In this document: in pieces, positions 20,544 through 30,658 of the stretch
Position numbering within the stretch: position 1 is the first letter of the stretch
Layout of the letters: every line of letters starts with the position of its first letter
Source of the DNA: Erwinia psidii
GTDB taxonomy: Bacteria; Pseudomonadota; Gammaproteobacteria; Enterobacterales; Enterobacteriaceae
Assembly (NCBI RefSeq): GCF_003846135.1
Contig: NZ_RHHM01000002.1
Span: 1 to 64,000 of the forward strand
Reading direction: 5' to 3'
DNA: 64,000 bases
Made by a program: the position numbers and the translations under genes
The notes under the pieces: generated by a model
Seen by the model: only the letters and a program-made list of their open reading frames with translations
Databases searched by the model: none
Told to the model about the DNA's origin: nothing

Positions 20544-20708
20544 ATGTCACTTGATACCGCTTCGGAAGAAATAAAGCTGGCCGTTGATTTGATTATGCTG
20601 CTGGAAGAAAACGCCATCCCACCGCACACCGTGCTGGCGGCTCTGGCGATTGTTCAGCGTGATTTTGAAAAAAAACTGACGGTAGCAACGGTAGCAGAGG
20701 ATCGCTAA
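20544..20708 (+). CDS. ybaM: YbaM: small conserved protein, 54 residues
   Basis: This is a short gene whose product begins [20 protein letters not shown] and continues '[20 protein letters not shown]', ending 'TVATVAEDR'. It matches E. coli YbaM (53 residues; 'KLAVDLIVLLEENQIP', 'RDYEKKLT') along most of its length. The function is unknown; it is a small acidic helical protein. TAAGGAA lies 6 bases before the ATG. The stop TAA overlaps the stop of the converging acrR gene: the two genes share 20705-20708. In E. coli mscK lies between them and is missing here. Confidence 0.92.
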   Translation: MSLDTASEEIKLAVDLIMLLEENAIPPHTVLAALAIVQRDFEKKLTVATVAEDR

Positions 20709-21346
20709 CCGCTGGCAAGACGCAGGGACTGACTGTGTTTCAACATATCAATTAACACTTCCACCAGTGGTGGTGCATCAGCGGCCAGATCAAAGCTTTC
20801 AGGCATAAACAGCCAGTTCTCTATCAGCCCGGTAATGTAGCCTCGCATCACTATCGCCGCACGACGCGTATCCAGATTGGCAGGCAGCTGTCCTGACTGT
20901 ATGCACTGACGCAGGACATCTTCAATTTTTTCGTAACACTCAAGGTACAAGGTTTGCTGCATCATCTGCAAAGAGGCCATTTCACCCACAAACTCACATT
21001 TGTGGAAAATAATTTCCATCAGTGCGCGTCGACGTGTATCTCTCACTGTCGCTTCAAGGACATAGGAAATCATTGAACGCATAACTGACAGTGGATCGAA
21101 AGGATATTTTGATTGATACTCAAGTTCTAAGACTTCCAGCACCGACTGCGATTGGCCCCATATTTCATCGAGTAAGTCGGTCTTGTTTTTGAAATGCCAG
21201 TAAATTGCACCTCGCGTCACCCCTGCCGCATTAGCGATATCGGCGAGTGACGTTTTAGACACACCGTATTCGGAAAACCTGTCAATTGCCGCATCAATAA
21301 TTTGATTGCGCGTTTCTAACGCCTGTTGTTTGGTTTTTCGTGCCAT
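20705..21346 (-). CDS. acrR: AcrR: TetR-family repressor of acrAB
   Basis: AcrR represses acrAB and is released by drugs and dyes. The 213 residues match AcrR (215 in E. coli). The N-terminal TetR helix-turn-helix reads '[20 protein letters not shown]'; the C-terminal ligand domain follows, with '[15 protein letters not shown]' conserved. The start at 21346 ([13 protein letters not shown]) matches the family; the longer open frame to 21412 would run through the operator and is not conserved. It is divergent from acrA over a 140-base region that contains a perfect palindromic operator. Confidence 0.96.
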   Translation of the reverse strand: MARKTKQQALETRNQIIDAAIDRFSEYGVSKTSLADIANAAGVTRGAIYWHFKNKTDLLDEIWGQSQSVLEVLELEYQSKYPFDPLSVMRSMISYVLEATVRDTRRRALMEIIFHKCEFVGEMASLQMMQQTLYLECYEKIEDVLRQCIQSGQLPANLDTRRAAIVMRGYITGLIENWLFMPESFDLAADAPPLVEVLIDMLKHSQSLRLASG

Positions 21347-21372
21347 ATGCGGTTTTTTACAATGAGGTGTGC

Positions 21373-21398
21373 TTACATACATTTTCGAATGTATGTAA
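21373..21398. promoter_or_regulatory. AcrR operator between acrR and acrA
   Basis: A perfect inverted repeat has arms TTACATACATT and AATGTATGTAA around a central TTCG. E. coli AcrR binds a 24-bp palindrome with arms TACATACATT. The site begins 26 bases upstream of the acrR start codon and can control both genes. Confidence 0.92.
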
Positions 21399-21486
21399 CA
21401 TAGCACGGCCATAATTTAAACACAGCAACAGGTTTATGGGTTTGGGATCCACTGGACAATCGACATCGGACACTCGAGGTTTATTT

Positions 21487-22671
21487 ATGAAAAAAAACAG
21501 AGGGTTGACTCCTCTGGCGGCCATTCTGATGCTTTCAGGAAGTATGCTGCTGACAGGATGTGATAATAAAGGAGCACAGCAGGCCGGCCAGCAGCAATCG
21601 CCTGAAGTGGGTGTTGTTACGCTAAAAACCGTTCCTCTAACCGTAACTACCGATCTGCCAGGACGAACCTCTTCATTCCGTATTGCAGAAGTTCGCCCAC
21701 AGGTTTCGGGTATTATTCTGAAACGTAATTTTGTTGAAGGTAGCGATATTAAAGCCGGAGAGTCGCTGTACCAGATTGATCCCGCCACATATCAGGCTGC
21801 ATACGACAGTGCGAGGGGTGATTTAGTGCAGGCACAGGCCAATGCACAGATTGCCGCACTGACCGTCAAACGTTATAAGCCTCTGCTCGGTACTAAATAT
21901 ATCAGCCAGCAGGATTATGATACTGCCGTTGCCACGGCAAGCCAGACTGCCGCAGCGGTGCAGGTTGCTAAAGCCAGTGTCGAAACCGCTCGCATCAACC
22001 TCGCCTTTACTAAAGTGACATCACCTATTAGCGGCCGTATCGGCAAATCTTCGGTGACCGAAGGTGCGCTGGTACAAAATGCCCAGACCACCGCAATGGC
22101 GACGGTTCAACAGCTTGACCCCATTTATGTCGATGTCACTCAGTCCAGTGAAGATTTTATGCGCCTGCGCGCTGAGCTGAACTCCGGTAAATTGCAACAG
22201 GCGGGTGGCAAAGCTCAGGTTACGTTACTGCTTCAAAACGGCAACGAATATGCCCAGAGCGGCACCCTTGAGTTCTCCGATGTCACCGTGGATGAAACCA
22301 CTGGTTCTATCACCTTGCGTGCTGTGTTTCCCAACCCTGAACACGCATTGCTGCCAGGCATGTTTGTTCGCGCCCGCCTGACGGAAGGGACCAATCCAAA
22401 CGCACTGTTAGTACCTCAACAAGCTGTTACCCGTTCACCAACCGGTCAGGCAACCGCAATGGTGGTGGACGCCGACAACAAAGTTGTCATGCGTAACCTG
22501 ACAACCGAACAGGCTATTGGTGACAAATGGCTGGTCACTGACGGTTTGAAAGCGGGTGAAAAAGTGATCACGACAGGTGTTCAGCGGGCAAAACCGGGTA
22601 TTCAGGTTACCCCACAAGAAGTGAGTACCGACGATGCCGGCAAGGCAAAATCTGTACAACCGCAGTCCTAA
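21487..22671 (+). CDS. acrA: AcrA: periplasmic adaptor lipoprotein of the AcrAB-TolC pump
   Basis: AcrA bridges the AcrB pump to TolC. It is a 394-residue lipoprotein (E. coli 397) with lipobox 'LLTGC' (Cys about 25). It then shows the usual hairpin order: barrel-sandwich/lipoyl segment ('VRPQVSGIILKRNFVEGSDI'), a long alpha-helical hairpin ('QAQANAQIAALTVKRYKPLL'), a return lipoyl half ('KVTSPISGRIGKSSVTEGAL') and beta-barrel ('LPGMFVRARL'). The ATG at 21487 is 7 bases after GAGG; the open frame extends upstream to 21436 without conservation. acrB follows after 17 bases. Confidence 0.97.
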   Translation: MKKNRGLTPLAAILMLSGSMLLTGCDNKGAQQAGQQQSPEVGVVTLKTVPLTVTTDLPGRTSSFRIAEVRPQVSGIILKRNFVEGSDIKAGESLYQIDPATYQAAYDSARGDLVQAQANAQIAALTVKRYKPLLGTKYISQQDYDTAVATASQTAAAVQVAKASVETARINLAFTKVTSPISGRIGKSSVTEGALVQNAQTTAMATVQQLDPIYVDVTQSSEDFMRLRAELNSGKLQQAGGKAQVTLLLQNGNEYAQSGTLEFSDVTVDETTGSITLRAVFPNPEHALLPGMFVRARLTEGTNPNALLVPQQAVTRSPTGQATAMVVDADNKVVMRNLTTEQAIGDKWLVTDGLKAGEKVITTGVQRAKPGIQVTPQEVSTDDAGKAKSVQPQS

Positions 22672-22688
22672 AACGGAGGCGCTGATAC

Positions 22689-25600
22689 ATGGCTAAGTTC
22701 TTTATCGATCGCCCCATTTTTGCGTGGGTTATCGCCATCATCATTATGCTGGCGGGCGTGCTGTCGATTCTGAAACTGCCGATCGAGCAATATCCCAATG
22801 TTGCTCCAACGGCGGTACAGATTCACGCCACCTACCCTGGTGCCGATGCAAAAACATTGCAGGACTCAGTGACGCAGGTTATTGAGCAAAATATGAATGG
22901 CATTGATGGCCTGATGTATATGTCATCAAACAGTGATTCTTCCGGTACGTTACAGCTGACCCTGACCTTCCAGTCAGGCATCGATCCTGATATCGCTCAG
23001 GTGCAGGTGCAGAATAAACTGCAACTGGCAACGCCGTTACTACCACAGGAAGTACAACAGCAGGGAATTCAGGTTCAAAAGTCGTCCAGTAGCTTCCTGA
23101 TGGTGGCTGGTTTTGTCAGTGACGATGGTAGCATGACGCAGAACGACATCGCAGACTATGTGGCTTCTAATATCAAAGATTCTATCAGCCGTACTCCCGG
23201 CGTGGGCGATACGCAGATATTCGGTGCACAGTACGCAATGCGCGTCTGGATGGACCCACACAAGCTGAATAACTATCAGTTAACTCCCGTCGATGTGATC
23301 AGTGCCATCACCGCGCAGAATGCTCAGGTGGCAGCAGGGCAACTGGGTGGCTCTCCTCCGGTTCCTGGTCAACAGTTAAACGCCTCAATCATTGCGCAGA
23401 CCCGTCTGACGTCAACCGATGAATTTGGCAAAATTTTGCTGAAAGTGAGCGCCGATGGCTCGCGTGTGTTGCTGAAAGACGTAGCAAAAATCGAGCTTGG
23501 CGGAGAGAACTATGAGGTTATCGCACGATACAACGGTAAACCGGCGTCCGGTATCGGTATTAAACTGGCAACGGGTGCCAACGCTCTGGATACTGCCGAG
23601 GCGGTAAAAGCAGAACTGGGCAAACTGCAACCGTTTTTCCCATCGGGCCTGAAGGTAGTTTATCCGTACGACACCACGCCATTCGTTAAAATTTCCATTA
23701 TGGAAGTGGTGAAAACGCTGATCGAGGCGATCGTGCTGGTGTTTATCGTGATGTACCTCTTCCTGCAAAACTTTCGCGCCACGCTGATCCCAACGATTGC
23801 CGTGCCGGTTGTGCTGCTTGGTACCTTTGCGATCATCAGTGCCTTTGGCTATTCGATAAACACGCTGACCATGTTTGGGATGGTTCTGGCGATAGGTCTG
23901 TTAGTCGATGACGCCATCGTGGTAGTGGAAAACGTTGAACGTGTCATGGCAGAAGAAGGCCTGCCGCCGAAAGAAGCGACCCGCAAGTCAATGGAACAAA
24001 TCCAGGGGGCACTGGTCGGTATTGCGCTGGTACTCTCCGCCGTGTTTATCCCAATGGCTTTCTTTGGTGGCTCTACCGGGGTTATTTATCGCCAGTTCTC
24101 GATTACGATAGTCTCTGCGATGGTGTTGTCCGTCGTTGTGGCACTGATCCTCACGCCCGCCCTGTGCGCCACCATGCTTAAGCCAATCAGCAAAGGCGAC
24201 CATGGTAAAACCACCGGATTTTTCGGTTGGTTTAATCGCATGTTTGACAAGAGTACTCATCACTATACCGACAGCGTTGGCCATATTATTCGCAGCACAG
24301 GTCGCTATCTGATTATTTATCTGGTGATCGTACTTGGAATGGCGTGGCTGTTTCTCAAGCTTCCTACCGCCTTCCTGCCAGAGGAAGACCAGGGGTTACT
24401 GCTGGCTCAGGCTCAATTGCCCGCTGGTGCGACACAGGAACGTACGCAGGCCGTATTGAATAAGGTCACCGATTACTTCCTGAACGATGAAAAAGACAAT
24501 GTGCAGTCGGTCTTTACCGTTAATGGGTTTGGTTTTGCAGGTCGCGGTCAGAATACGGGTATCGCCTTTGTTAGCCTGAAACCGTGGAGCGAACGTAGCG
24601 GTGCAGCCAACAAAGTTGACGGTATCGCCGGGCGGGCCATGAAGGCATTCAGTGCCATAAAAGATGGAATGGTTATTCCGTTTAATCTGCCTGCGATTAT
24701 TGAGCTGGGTAATGCCACCGGTTTCGACTTCGAGCTAATTGATCAGGCTAACCTTGGTCACAATGCGCTAACACAGGCCCGTAACCAGCTTTTCGGTATG
24801 ATCGCTCAACATCCAGATACACTGGTCGGTGTCCGTCCGAATGGTCTGGAAGACACACCACAGTACAAGCTGACGATCGATCAGGAGAAAGCAGAAGCAC
24901 TTGGTGTCTCAATCTCCGACATCAATACCACGCTGGCAGCAGCCTGGGGTGGCTCTTATGTCAACGACTTCATTGACCGCGGTCGCGTGAAGAAAGTATA
25001 CGTAATGGGCATGGCCGATTCCCGTATGCTGCCAGACGACATCAATAAATGGTTCGTGCGTGGTTCATCTGACCAGATGGTGCCATTTTCAGCCTTTGCT
25101 TCAGCGAAATGGCAGTACGGTTCACCTCGTCTGGAGCGTTATAACGGTTTGCCATCGATGGAGCTGCTCGGCCAGGCTGCACCGGGTAAAAGCTCCGGTG
25201 AAGCAATGGCGTTGATGGAACAGCTGGCGTCCAAACTGCCTCAGGGGGTCGGCTATGACTGGACTGGAATGTCCTATCAGGAACGCCTGTCCGGTAACCA
25301 GGCGCCGGCACTCTATGCCATTTCATTGATTGTCGTGTTCCTTTGTCTGGCAGCGCTGTATGAAAGCTGGTCAATACCGTTCGCGGTTATGCTGGTTGTG
25401 CCGCTTGGCGTAATTGGTGCGCTGCTCTTCACCACTGTTCGTGGGCTGAGTAATGACGTCTATTTTGTGGTTGGCCTGCTGACGACCATTGGCCTGTCGG
25501 CGAAAAATGCCATTCTGATTGTGGAATTCGCCAGGGATCTGATGGAGAAAGAGGGCAAAGGCCTTGTGGAGTCAACGCTTGAAGCGGTGCGAATGCGTTT

Positions 25601-25841
25601 GCGCCCGATTCTTATGACCTCACTCGCATTTATACTCGGCGTACTGCCGCTGACCATCAGTACCGGCGCAGGCTCAGGGGCACAGAACGCAGTGGGAACC
25701 GGAGTAATGGGTGGCATGGTCACTGCTACCGTGCTGGCCATTTTCTTTGTTCCGGTGTTTTTTGTGGTCGTTCGTCGACGCTTCAGCAACAGCAAAGATG
25801 AACCGGATCACGGATATCCATCCGAGCATCCTCAACATTAA
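22689..25841 (+). CDS. acrB: AcrB: RND multidrug efflux pump
   Basis: AcrB is the proton-driven trimeric inner-membrane pump that captures drugs, bile salts and dyes. It has 1050 residues (E. coli 1049). The N-terminus '[20 protein letters not shown]' is the standard RND start. The proton-relay aspartates lie in '[18 protein letters not shown]' (about 407-408), and the second helix bundle has '[18 protein letters not shown]' containing the relay lysine. Two large periplasmic loops are complete and no frameshift is seen. GGAGG precedes the ATG. E. coli has maa, ylaB/C, tomB and hha further downstream; here mobile and zinc-related DNA is inserted. Confidence 0.98.
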   Translation: MAKFFIDRPIFAWVIAIIIMLAGVLSILKLPIEQYPNVAPTAVQIHATYPGADAKTLQDSVTQVIEQNMNGIDGLMYMSSNSDSSGTLQLTLTFQSGIDPDIAQVQVQNKLQLATPLLPQEVQQQGIQVQKSSSSFLMVAGFVSDDGSMTQNDIADYVASNIKDSISRTPGVGDTQIFGAQYAMRVWMDPHKLNNYQLTPVDVISAITAQNAQVAAGQLGGSPPVPGQQLNASIIAQTRLTSTDEFGKILLKVSADGSRVLLKDVAKIELGGENYEVIARYNGKPASGIGIKLATGANALDTAEAVKAELGKLQPFFPSGLKVVYPYDTTPFVKISIMEVVKTLIEAIVLVFIVMYLFLQNFRATLIPTIAVPVVLLGTFAIISAFGYSINTLTMFGMVLAIGLLVDDAIVVVENVERVMAEEGLPPKEATRKSMEQIQGALVGIALVLSAVFIPMAFFGGSTGVIYRQFSITIVSAMVLSVVVALILTPALCATMLKPISKGDHGKTTGFFGWFNRMFDKSTHHYTDSVGHIIRSTGRYLIIYLVIVLGMAWLFLKLPTAFLPEEDQGLLLAQAQLPAGATQERTQAVLNKVTDYFLNDEKDNVQSVFTVNGFGFAGRGQNTGIAFVSLKPWSERSGAANKVDGIAGRAMKAFSAIKDGMVIPFNLPAIIELGNATGFDFELIDQANLGHNALTQARNQLFGMIAQHPDTLVGVRPNGLEDTPQYKLTIDQEKAEALGVSISDINTTLAAAWGGSYVNDFIDRGRVKKVYVMGMADSRMLPDDINKWFVRGSSDQMVPFSAFASAKWQYGSPRLERYNGLPSMELLGQAAPGKSSGEAMALMEQLASKLPQGVGYDWTGMSYQERLSGNQAPALYAISLIVVFLCLAALYESWSIPFAVMLVVPLGVIGALLFTTVRGLSNDVYFVVGLLTTIGLSAKNAILIVEFARDLMEKEGKGLVESTLEAVRMRLRPILMTSLAFILGVLPLTISTGAGSGAQNAVGTGVMGGMVTATVLAIFFVPVFFVVVRRRFSNSKDEPDHGYPSEHPQH

Positions 25842-25893
25842 TCTCTGCTATTAAAGATGAAAGAGCAAAGAGGCCTCTTTCAGACTGCTGACG

Positions 25894-25920
25894 AACCCCA
25901 CTTTTTCAGGTGGGGTTTTT
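25894..25920 (+). terminator. Terminator downstream of acrB
   Basis: AACCCCAC and GTGGGGTT form an 8-bp stem with an 8-base loop followed by TTTTCTTTG. It serves acrAB, and may lie inside the end of the adjacent IS-like remnant, because the remnant's reading frame runs into it. Confidence 0.8.
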
Positions 25921-27300
25921 CTTTGTTGCATCCGCAGGACAGGATCGCGATATTTTTATCTGACGCCCCATTATCACTTCCGGCCCTTCATTTTCCTCTC
26001 CCCGTAACGTTATCAGGCTCTTTATCGCCTTTATCAGGCCACGAAGAAGCGCCGGCAGCGCCATCTTCTTCATAGTCTGCGCCGTCGCCGCCAGCAGAGA
26101 CTGCATCTGCACTTTCATCACACCGCGGAACCGCGCATGGCGGTGACCATGATGCTGTTTCGCATCCGCGAGGCTCCGCTCCACCGTCTCCTTCCGGCGG
26201 GCATACACCTTTTTGCCCCACTTCGTCAGCCGCAGCGCGTTCGCTGTCCCCGGCGCCTTTTCCCACACGTGCCGCGTCACCGTTTTTTGCCCGTTTTTAT
26301 TCTGGCGTACACTTCTCACGCTCCGGGCAAAGCACGCATACCGCCGCATCCGAACGGTAATGACGGTAGCCGTTGCGGCCCGTGGTGCCGTAGCTCTGCA
26401 ATTCTCCCGCCGGACACGCGTAAACATCACGCGCCGGGTTATACGTAAAGTGCTTTTTCTGGTACTCATTCTGCCCGCGCTGCGGCCTTCTGTAACCCCG
26501 CACCAGCGCACGCCAGGCTCCTGCGTCAGGTGGCACACCGCAGCCGTGAAGTAGCCCGCTTCCATGCCCGCCGCCACCGCCTCCTGCCCGAAGCGCTCCA
26601 TCTGGCACATGAGACGTCCGGGAAACGGCAGGCTGTCGTGCACGTTGCCCGGCGTGACGAAGGCGTCGGTGATCATGCCATGTTTGCGCGGTGGTCTACC
26701 CTTCGGCTGGTTGTCGCGGTGCATGAAGCCGCTTACGGGTCGGTGGTGCTGACTTCAATGTTTTTACAGGCGACCGCGCTTTCTGGCGTCTTTTTTACGA
26801 CGGGCAGCGGCTTTTTTTCGTGCGACTTCCTGTCGACCTCCACGGCCGCATTCAGCTCAGCAAGGTACTCGCTAATGCCCTCCAGGGCTCAGCTCATTCG
26901 TTGCCTTACGCGGGTTGGCATCGGCTTTCAGATGAGTGCTGTCGGTATACAGCACGCGCCCGTTTGCCATGCCCCACTCAGCACCGGCTCCACAACGTGG
27001 TCAAAAATTTGCTGAAAGACGCCGCTGTTGTTGAAGCGGCGGATGCGGTTCTGGCTGAGAGTGGAGACGTCCGGCACCTTCTCAGTGAGGCCCATCTTCA
27101 GGAACCAGCGATAATGGATTTCTTTCACCAGGGGCGCTCAGAAGGGATGCCGAAGAGGTAGCCCGGCAGCATCATCTTAATCAGGCGAACGGGGTTAACG
27201 GCGGATCGGCAATTATTATGGCAATAAAGATGGTCTTCAGGAACCAGCTCACCCAGGGTAATAGTTTCAAAATGGTATTACTGAGTGGGAGGATTCTTTG
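25906..27300 (-). pseudogene. Decayed IS1182-family transposase gene
   Basis: Minus-strand pieces of one transposase are spread over several frames. The N-terminal part (27270-27130) reads 'ITLGELVPEDHLY', then 'LIKMMLPGYLFGIPSE'. The next piece reads 'RWFLKMGLTEKVPDVSTLSQ'. After more shifts come 'HRDNQPKGRPPRKHGMITDA' and 'YRRPQRGQNEYQKKHFTYNP'. The last piece (to about 26010) reads 'KETVERSLADAKQHHG' and 'MQSLLAATAQTMKKMALPAL'. The order and motifs fit IS1182-type DDE transposases. At least four frameshifts or stops and one internal deletion near the N-terminus make it non-functional. Terminal repeats could not be recognised. The segment 27301-27460 carries a weak hairpin followed by a T-run and no gene. 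Confidence 0.8.
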
Positions 27301-27460
27301 AGCATCGCGGTCAGTCCCTGAGTTGCACTGACCTTATTAGATCAAAGTCTGAAGCCACGTTAGCGGCCTTTTTTTTCTCTTCGGAAAGTTATTGATCAGC
27401 CGCAGCTCCTTCCCTGCCCACTTTTCCGGTTGCAATCTGTGCATACTGAACGCATAATAA

Positions 27461-27481
27461 ATGTTACGTTATAACATAACA
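27461..27481. promoter_or_regulatory. Zur-like operator upstream of rpmE2-rpmJ2
   Basis: ATGTTACGTTATAACAT (27461-27477) differs at only two central bases from the enteric Zur core ATGTTATANTATAACAT as I know it. It lies 16 bases before the rpmE2 start. The stretch TACGTTATAACATAACAA recurs exactly upstream of the zinc transporter at 30661-30678. Confidence 0.8.
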
Positions 27482-27497
27482 AAACGAGCGAAGATCT

Positions 27498-27755
27498 ATG
27501 AAAAAAGGAATCCATCCCACCTACCGTACCGTGGCGTTTCACGACACCAGCGCCAACACCTACTTTGTCATTGGTTCAACGATCGTGAGTGACAGGACGG
27601 TGGAACTCAACGGCGAAATATTGCCATACGTGGCACTCGACGTCTCTTCAGCTTCCCATCCTCATTATACCGGCAAGCAAAAAGAGTTTACGAAAGAAGG
27701 GAGCGCACACCGTTTTAATCAGCGCTTCGGCCGCTTCTTCCCATCAGCAAAATAA
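27498..27755 (+). CDS. rpmE2: Ribosomal protein L31 type B (zinc-independent)
   Basis: This is the alternative L31 (YkgM type) used in place of zinc-binding RpmE when zinc is scarce. The 85 residues include '[20 protein letters not shown]', '[18 protein letters not shown]' and '[11 protein letters not shown]', all matching type B L31. The CXXC zinc motif of type A is absent; the protein has no cysteine at all. It is followed after 12 bases by rpmJ2, the usual Zur-regulated pair. The ribosome site before its ATG is poor. Confidence 0.94.
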   Translation: MKKGIHPTYRTVAFHDTSANTYFVIGSTIVSDRTVELNGEILPYVALDVSSASHPHYTGKQKEFTKEGSAHRFNQRFGRFFPSAK

Positions 27756-27767
27756 GGAGTCAATGAT

Positions 27768-27908
27768 ATGCAGGTGCTGAGCTCACTGGCTTCGGCCAAA
27801 AAACGCCATAAAGATTGCAAAGTCGTGCGCCGCCACGGCCGCGTCTATGTTATTTGCAAAAGTAATCCACGTTTTAAAGCAGTGCAGGGAAGAAAGAAAA
27901 AGCGATAA
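27768..27908 (+). CDS. rpmJ2: Ribosomal protein L36 type B (zinc-independent)
   Basis: This is a 46-residue paralogue of L36 (YkgO type). It begins '[20 protein letters not shown]' and ends '[15 protein letters not shown]', the latter identical in pattern to E. coli YkgO. It keeps only two cysteines (17 and 30) and lacks the four-ligand zinc site of type A L36. TAAGGAG precedes the ATG. It is co-transcribed with rpmE2. No clear terminator follows, and 27909-28065 holds no recognisable gene. Confidence 0.93.
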   Translation: MQVLSSLASAKKRHKDCKVVRRHGRVYVICKSNPRFKAVQGRKKKR

Positions 27909-28065
27909 CGTCCGTTATGTCCTGAGGCGGACAGAGAGCAGGATATATCGCCCATTGCCATAACAGCGTAACTCCTGCCATCGCGCGCCGTGGAAACACT
28001 TCTGCCCGTCTCAGCCACTTGTTAACCAGCACGTTGCATTATTCCACCATCTTTTCTGGCAGCTG

Positions 28066-28083
28066 AAAAGGGCATCCCTGCCC
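28066..28083 (-). terminator. Terminator of the zinc ABC transporter operon
   Basis: On the minus strand GGGCA, a 4-base loop and TGCCC are followed by TTTT, 8 bases after the stop of the binding-protein gene. The stem is short, so it is only a moderate terminator. Confidence 0.55.
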
Positions 28084-28090
28084 TCCCGGC

Positions 28091-28969
28091 CTATTTCATA
28101 CTGGCAAGCATGACATTTACGTTGTGCCTGAATGCGGCAATATAACTCTCCGCCTCTCCTCCTTTTCTGGTCAGTGCTTCGGGATAGAGTTCTCCTCCCG
28201 GCTGCGCACCGGTCGCAGTAGCAATCTGTTTTACCAGACGGGGATCGGTCTGATTTTCAATAAAATAGCTGTGGATTTTTTCTTTTTTCAACTGAGTAAT
28301 CAACCCGGCAACATCCGAAGCTGTGGCTTCTGACTCGGTAGAAAATCCAACGGGAGATAAAAAGCTGACACCATAACGCTGGCCGAAATAGCCAAAGGCA
28401 TCATGGCTGGTCAATACCTTACGTTTCACTGCCGGCACAGCGGCAAAACGACTTTCCGCCCACTTATCCAGCTTCTGTAACTGGCTGAGGTAAGCAGAAC
28501 CCCGCTGCCGGAAATAATCAGCATCCTGCGGATCGGCAGCTATCAGTGCATTCATCACATTGGTCGCATATACCTCACCGTTTTTCATGCTGTTCCATGC
28601 ATGTGGATCGGTGATAGTTTTGCCATCTTCTTCCATACTACGGGTAGCAATTCCTTGCGAGGCTACAATCACTTTGCCTTTATATTCAGAAGCAGAAATC
28701 AGACGATCCATCCAGCCCTCAAGACCAAGCCCACTGACAAACACCACATCAGCTTTTGCAAGCGACTCAGAATCCTGTGGCGTCGGCTCGAAACTGTGCG
28801 GATCGCCATCAAAACCAACCAAACTTTTTACCTTCACATGTTCTCCGCCCACCTCACTGACAATGTTGGCCAGAACCGAAAAGCTGGCTACCGTGTTGAC
28901 GGTTTTGGCCATCGTGAAGGGGGAAACAAAAAACGCCGCAACTGCCAGCGCAACGGGCATCATTTTCAT
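28091..28969 (-). CDS. Zinc-type ABC transporter, periplasmic metal-binding protein
   Basis: This is a cluster A-I (ZnuA/TroA-like) solute-binding protein of 292 residues. The signal peptide runs to about residue 21 ('SPFTMA'). Likely metal ligands are His58 ('GDPHSFEPTPQD'), His123 ('TDPHAWNS') and His189 ('LTSHDAFGYF'), with an acidic residue in the C-terminal lobe as the probable fourth. The His-rich flexible loop of classical ZnuA is absent. The start overlaps the permease stop by 4 bases (ATGA). The Zur-like box upstream of the operon argues for zinc rather than manganese. It resembles secondary Zur-regulated zinc importers described in some Enterobacterales (ZniABC of Klebsiella), but I cannot confirm orthology. 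Confidence 0.85.
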   Translation of the reverse strand: MKMMPVALAVAAFFVSPFTMAKTVNTVASFSVLANIVSEVGGEHVKVKSLVGFDGDPHSFEPTPQDSESLAKADVVFVSGLGLEGWMDRLISASEYKGKVIVASQGIATRSMEEDGKTITDPHAWNSMKNGEVYATNVMNALIAADPQDADYFRQRGSAYLSQLQKLDKWAESRFAAVPAVKRKVLTSHDAFGYFGQRYGVSFLSPVGFSTESEATASDVAGLITQLKKEKIHSYFIENQTDPRLVKQIATATGAQPGGELYPEALTRKGGEAESYIAAFRHNVNVMLASMK

Positions 28970-29838
28970 ACTTTATCCTTACCAACTGAAAAAGGGCGTT
29001 GGCGGAGAATTCCGCCACAGGGACCAACTAAAACCGAAATAAAAAACAGTATGGCGGCACTGAGCACCACTGCAGGGCCGGCAGGTAATGAATGGTAATA
29101 AGACACAATCAGTCCGCTGAAGCTGGCAATAAGCGCAAAGCACATTGCAAAAGAAATCATCCCGGACAGCGTTACAGCCCAGAAACGGGCAGCGGCAGCG
29201 GGCAGCATCATTAATCCGACACACATCAACGTACCAAGCACCTGGAAACCAGCAACCAGATTAGTTACCACCAGCGTGAGAAAAATACCGTGTACCAGCG
29301 GAGGGACCCAGCGGCTCTGCGCCCGTAAAAAAGTGGGGTCGAAAGCATCGATCACCAGTGGGCGATAAATCAATGCCAGTACCAACAGGGTGACAGCAGC
29401 GATGCCACTGACCAGCAAAATCGACGGATTATCCACCGCCAGTAAAGACCCAAAAAGGACATGCAACAGATCGACACTGGAGCCACGTAATGAAACCAGT
29501 GTTACCCCCAATGCCAGCGACCCCAGATAAAATCCGGCGAAACTGGCATCTTCCCGCAGGGGTGTATAGCGGCTCACCGCACCAGAAAGCAGCGCTACCG
29601 ACAAACCGGCGATCACCCCTCCTGTCCCCATAGCAACCAGTGACAGACCCGATATCAGATAACCAATCGCCGCGCCCGGCAGCACTGCATGAGAAAGTGC
29701 ATCACCGACCAGGCTCATTCTGCGTAGCAACAGAAAAACACCAAGAGGTGTTGCACTGAGCGACAGCGCAACGCAGGCCACCAGTGCCCGGCGCATAAAA
29801 CCAAATTCAACAAAGGGAGCTGTTAACAGGAGGCTCAT
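28966..29838 (-). CDS. Zinc-type ABC transporter, membrane permease
   Basis: This ABC-3 family permease has 290 residues with about eight to nine hydrophobic segments. The typical 'LRRMSLVGDALSHAVLPGAA' motif (coupling region with conserved DALSHA) is near residue 40, and 'LGTLMCVGLMMLPAAAARFW' lies toward the C-terminus. The start at 29838 (MSLLLTAPF) overlaps the ATPase stop by 4 bases (ATGA), and the upstream extension of the frame lies inside the ATPase gene. It forms the channel for metal delivered by the binding protein encoded next. Confidence 0.9.
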   Translation of the reverse strand: MSLLLTAPFVEFGFMRRALVACVALSLSATPLGVFLLLRRMSLVGDALSHAVLPGAAIGYLISGLSLVAMGTGGVIAGLSVALLSGAVSRYTPLREDASFAGFYLGSLALGVTLVSLRGSSVDLLHVLFGSLLAVDNPSILLVSGIAAVTLLVLALIYRPLVIDAFDPTFLRAQSRWVPPLVHGIFLTLVVTNLVAGFQVLGTLMCVGLMMLPAAAARFWAVTLSGMISFAMCFALIASFSGLIVSYYHSLPAGPAVVLSAAILFFISVLVGPCGGILRQRPFSVGKDKV

Positions 29839-30521
29839 TGACACTCCCGGATAGTGCTGAAATTGGGTTGAATGAGTAACTCCCCTGGTGCTGACCATTC
29901 AGCATGATTACGCTTAAGCCGAAGCGTTTGTGGAAAGTGCTTTTCCACCGTAGCCATATCGTGCAGCACGACAATAAGGGTACAACCGGCCTGATATCTC
30001 TCTTCCAGTAAGGCAAGCAATATGGCTGTGGTTTCACTGTCGATACCGGTAAAAGGCTCATCGAGTAATAAGAGAGAGGCGTTCTGAACCAACAGACGGG
30101 CAAAAAGGACGCGTTGCAACTGGCCACCGGAAAGTTCACCCGGCTGAATAAAGGCAAAGTCCTGCATATGGACCCTTTCCAGCGCATGCATTACCGACTG
30201 ACGCATACTACGATTAATTGCTCCGAACCAGCCACAACGCTTCCAGCATCCCATTGCAACAAGATCAAATACACTGATCGGAAAGTTTTTTTCAATTTCA
30301 GATTGCTGTGGGAGCCATGCCACGCCGATCCGGGATTTATCACAAATGACAGAACCGGATACAGGAGGCAACAATCCCGCCAATGTTTTCAGCAAGGTGG
30401 ACTTTCCTGAACCGTTAGCACCAACCAGAGCGGTCATCGAACCCTGCAAAAATGTCCCTGTCAGTGCAGGTGCCACCGCCCTCCCCTGATAGCCAACGGT
30501 CAGACTCTTCAGTGAAATCAT
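29835..30521 (-). CDS. Zinc-type ABC transporter, ATPase
   Basis: This cytoplasmic ATP-binding subunit has 228 residues: Walker A 'GANGSGKST', signature 'LSGGQLQRVLFAR', Walker B 'LLLLDEPFTGID' and an H-loop in 'TLIVVLHDMATVEK'. The start at 30521 (MISLKSLTVGYQG) is where homology to ABC ATPases begins; the open frame continues upstream to 30821 but reads through the putative operator and is not protein-like. The ribosome site is weak. It is first in a three-gene operon (ATPase, permease, binding protein) with overlapping start/stop codons. Confidence 0.9.
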   Translation of the reverse strand: MISLKSLTVGYQGRAVAPALTGTFLQGSMTALVGANGSGKSTLLKTLAGLLPPVSGSVICDKSRIGVAWLPQQSEIEKNFPISVFDLVAMGCWKRCGWFGAINRSMRQSVMHALERVHMQDFAFIQPGELSGGQLQRVLFARLLVQNASLLLLDEPFTGIDSETTAILLALLEERYQAGCTLIVVLHDMATVEKHFPQTLRLKRNHAEWSAPGELLIQPNFSTIRECQ

Positions 30522-30658
30522 TGGTGCACGGCCCAGGAGGTGAATAGCAGAAGAGACGAGACCAGCAAGCAGGCAAGAAGCAGGCGAGCGATAGCACAAT
30601 GGGTCAGTAACGTTCCCCGCTGAATTAACGATGAATAAGAAGGCATGACATACAAACC

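Noticed and set aside
26137..27161. Plus-strand frames of 103-161 codons over the IS region
   Set aside because: The minus strand carries the recognisable IS1182-type transposase pieces; the plus frames have no family resemblance.
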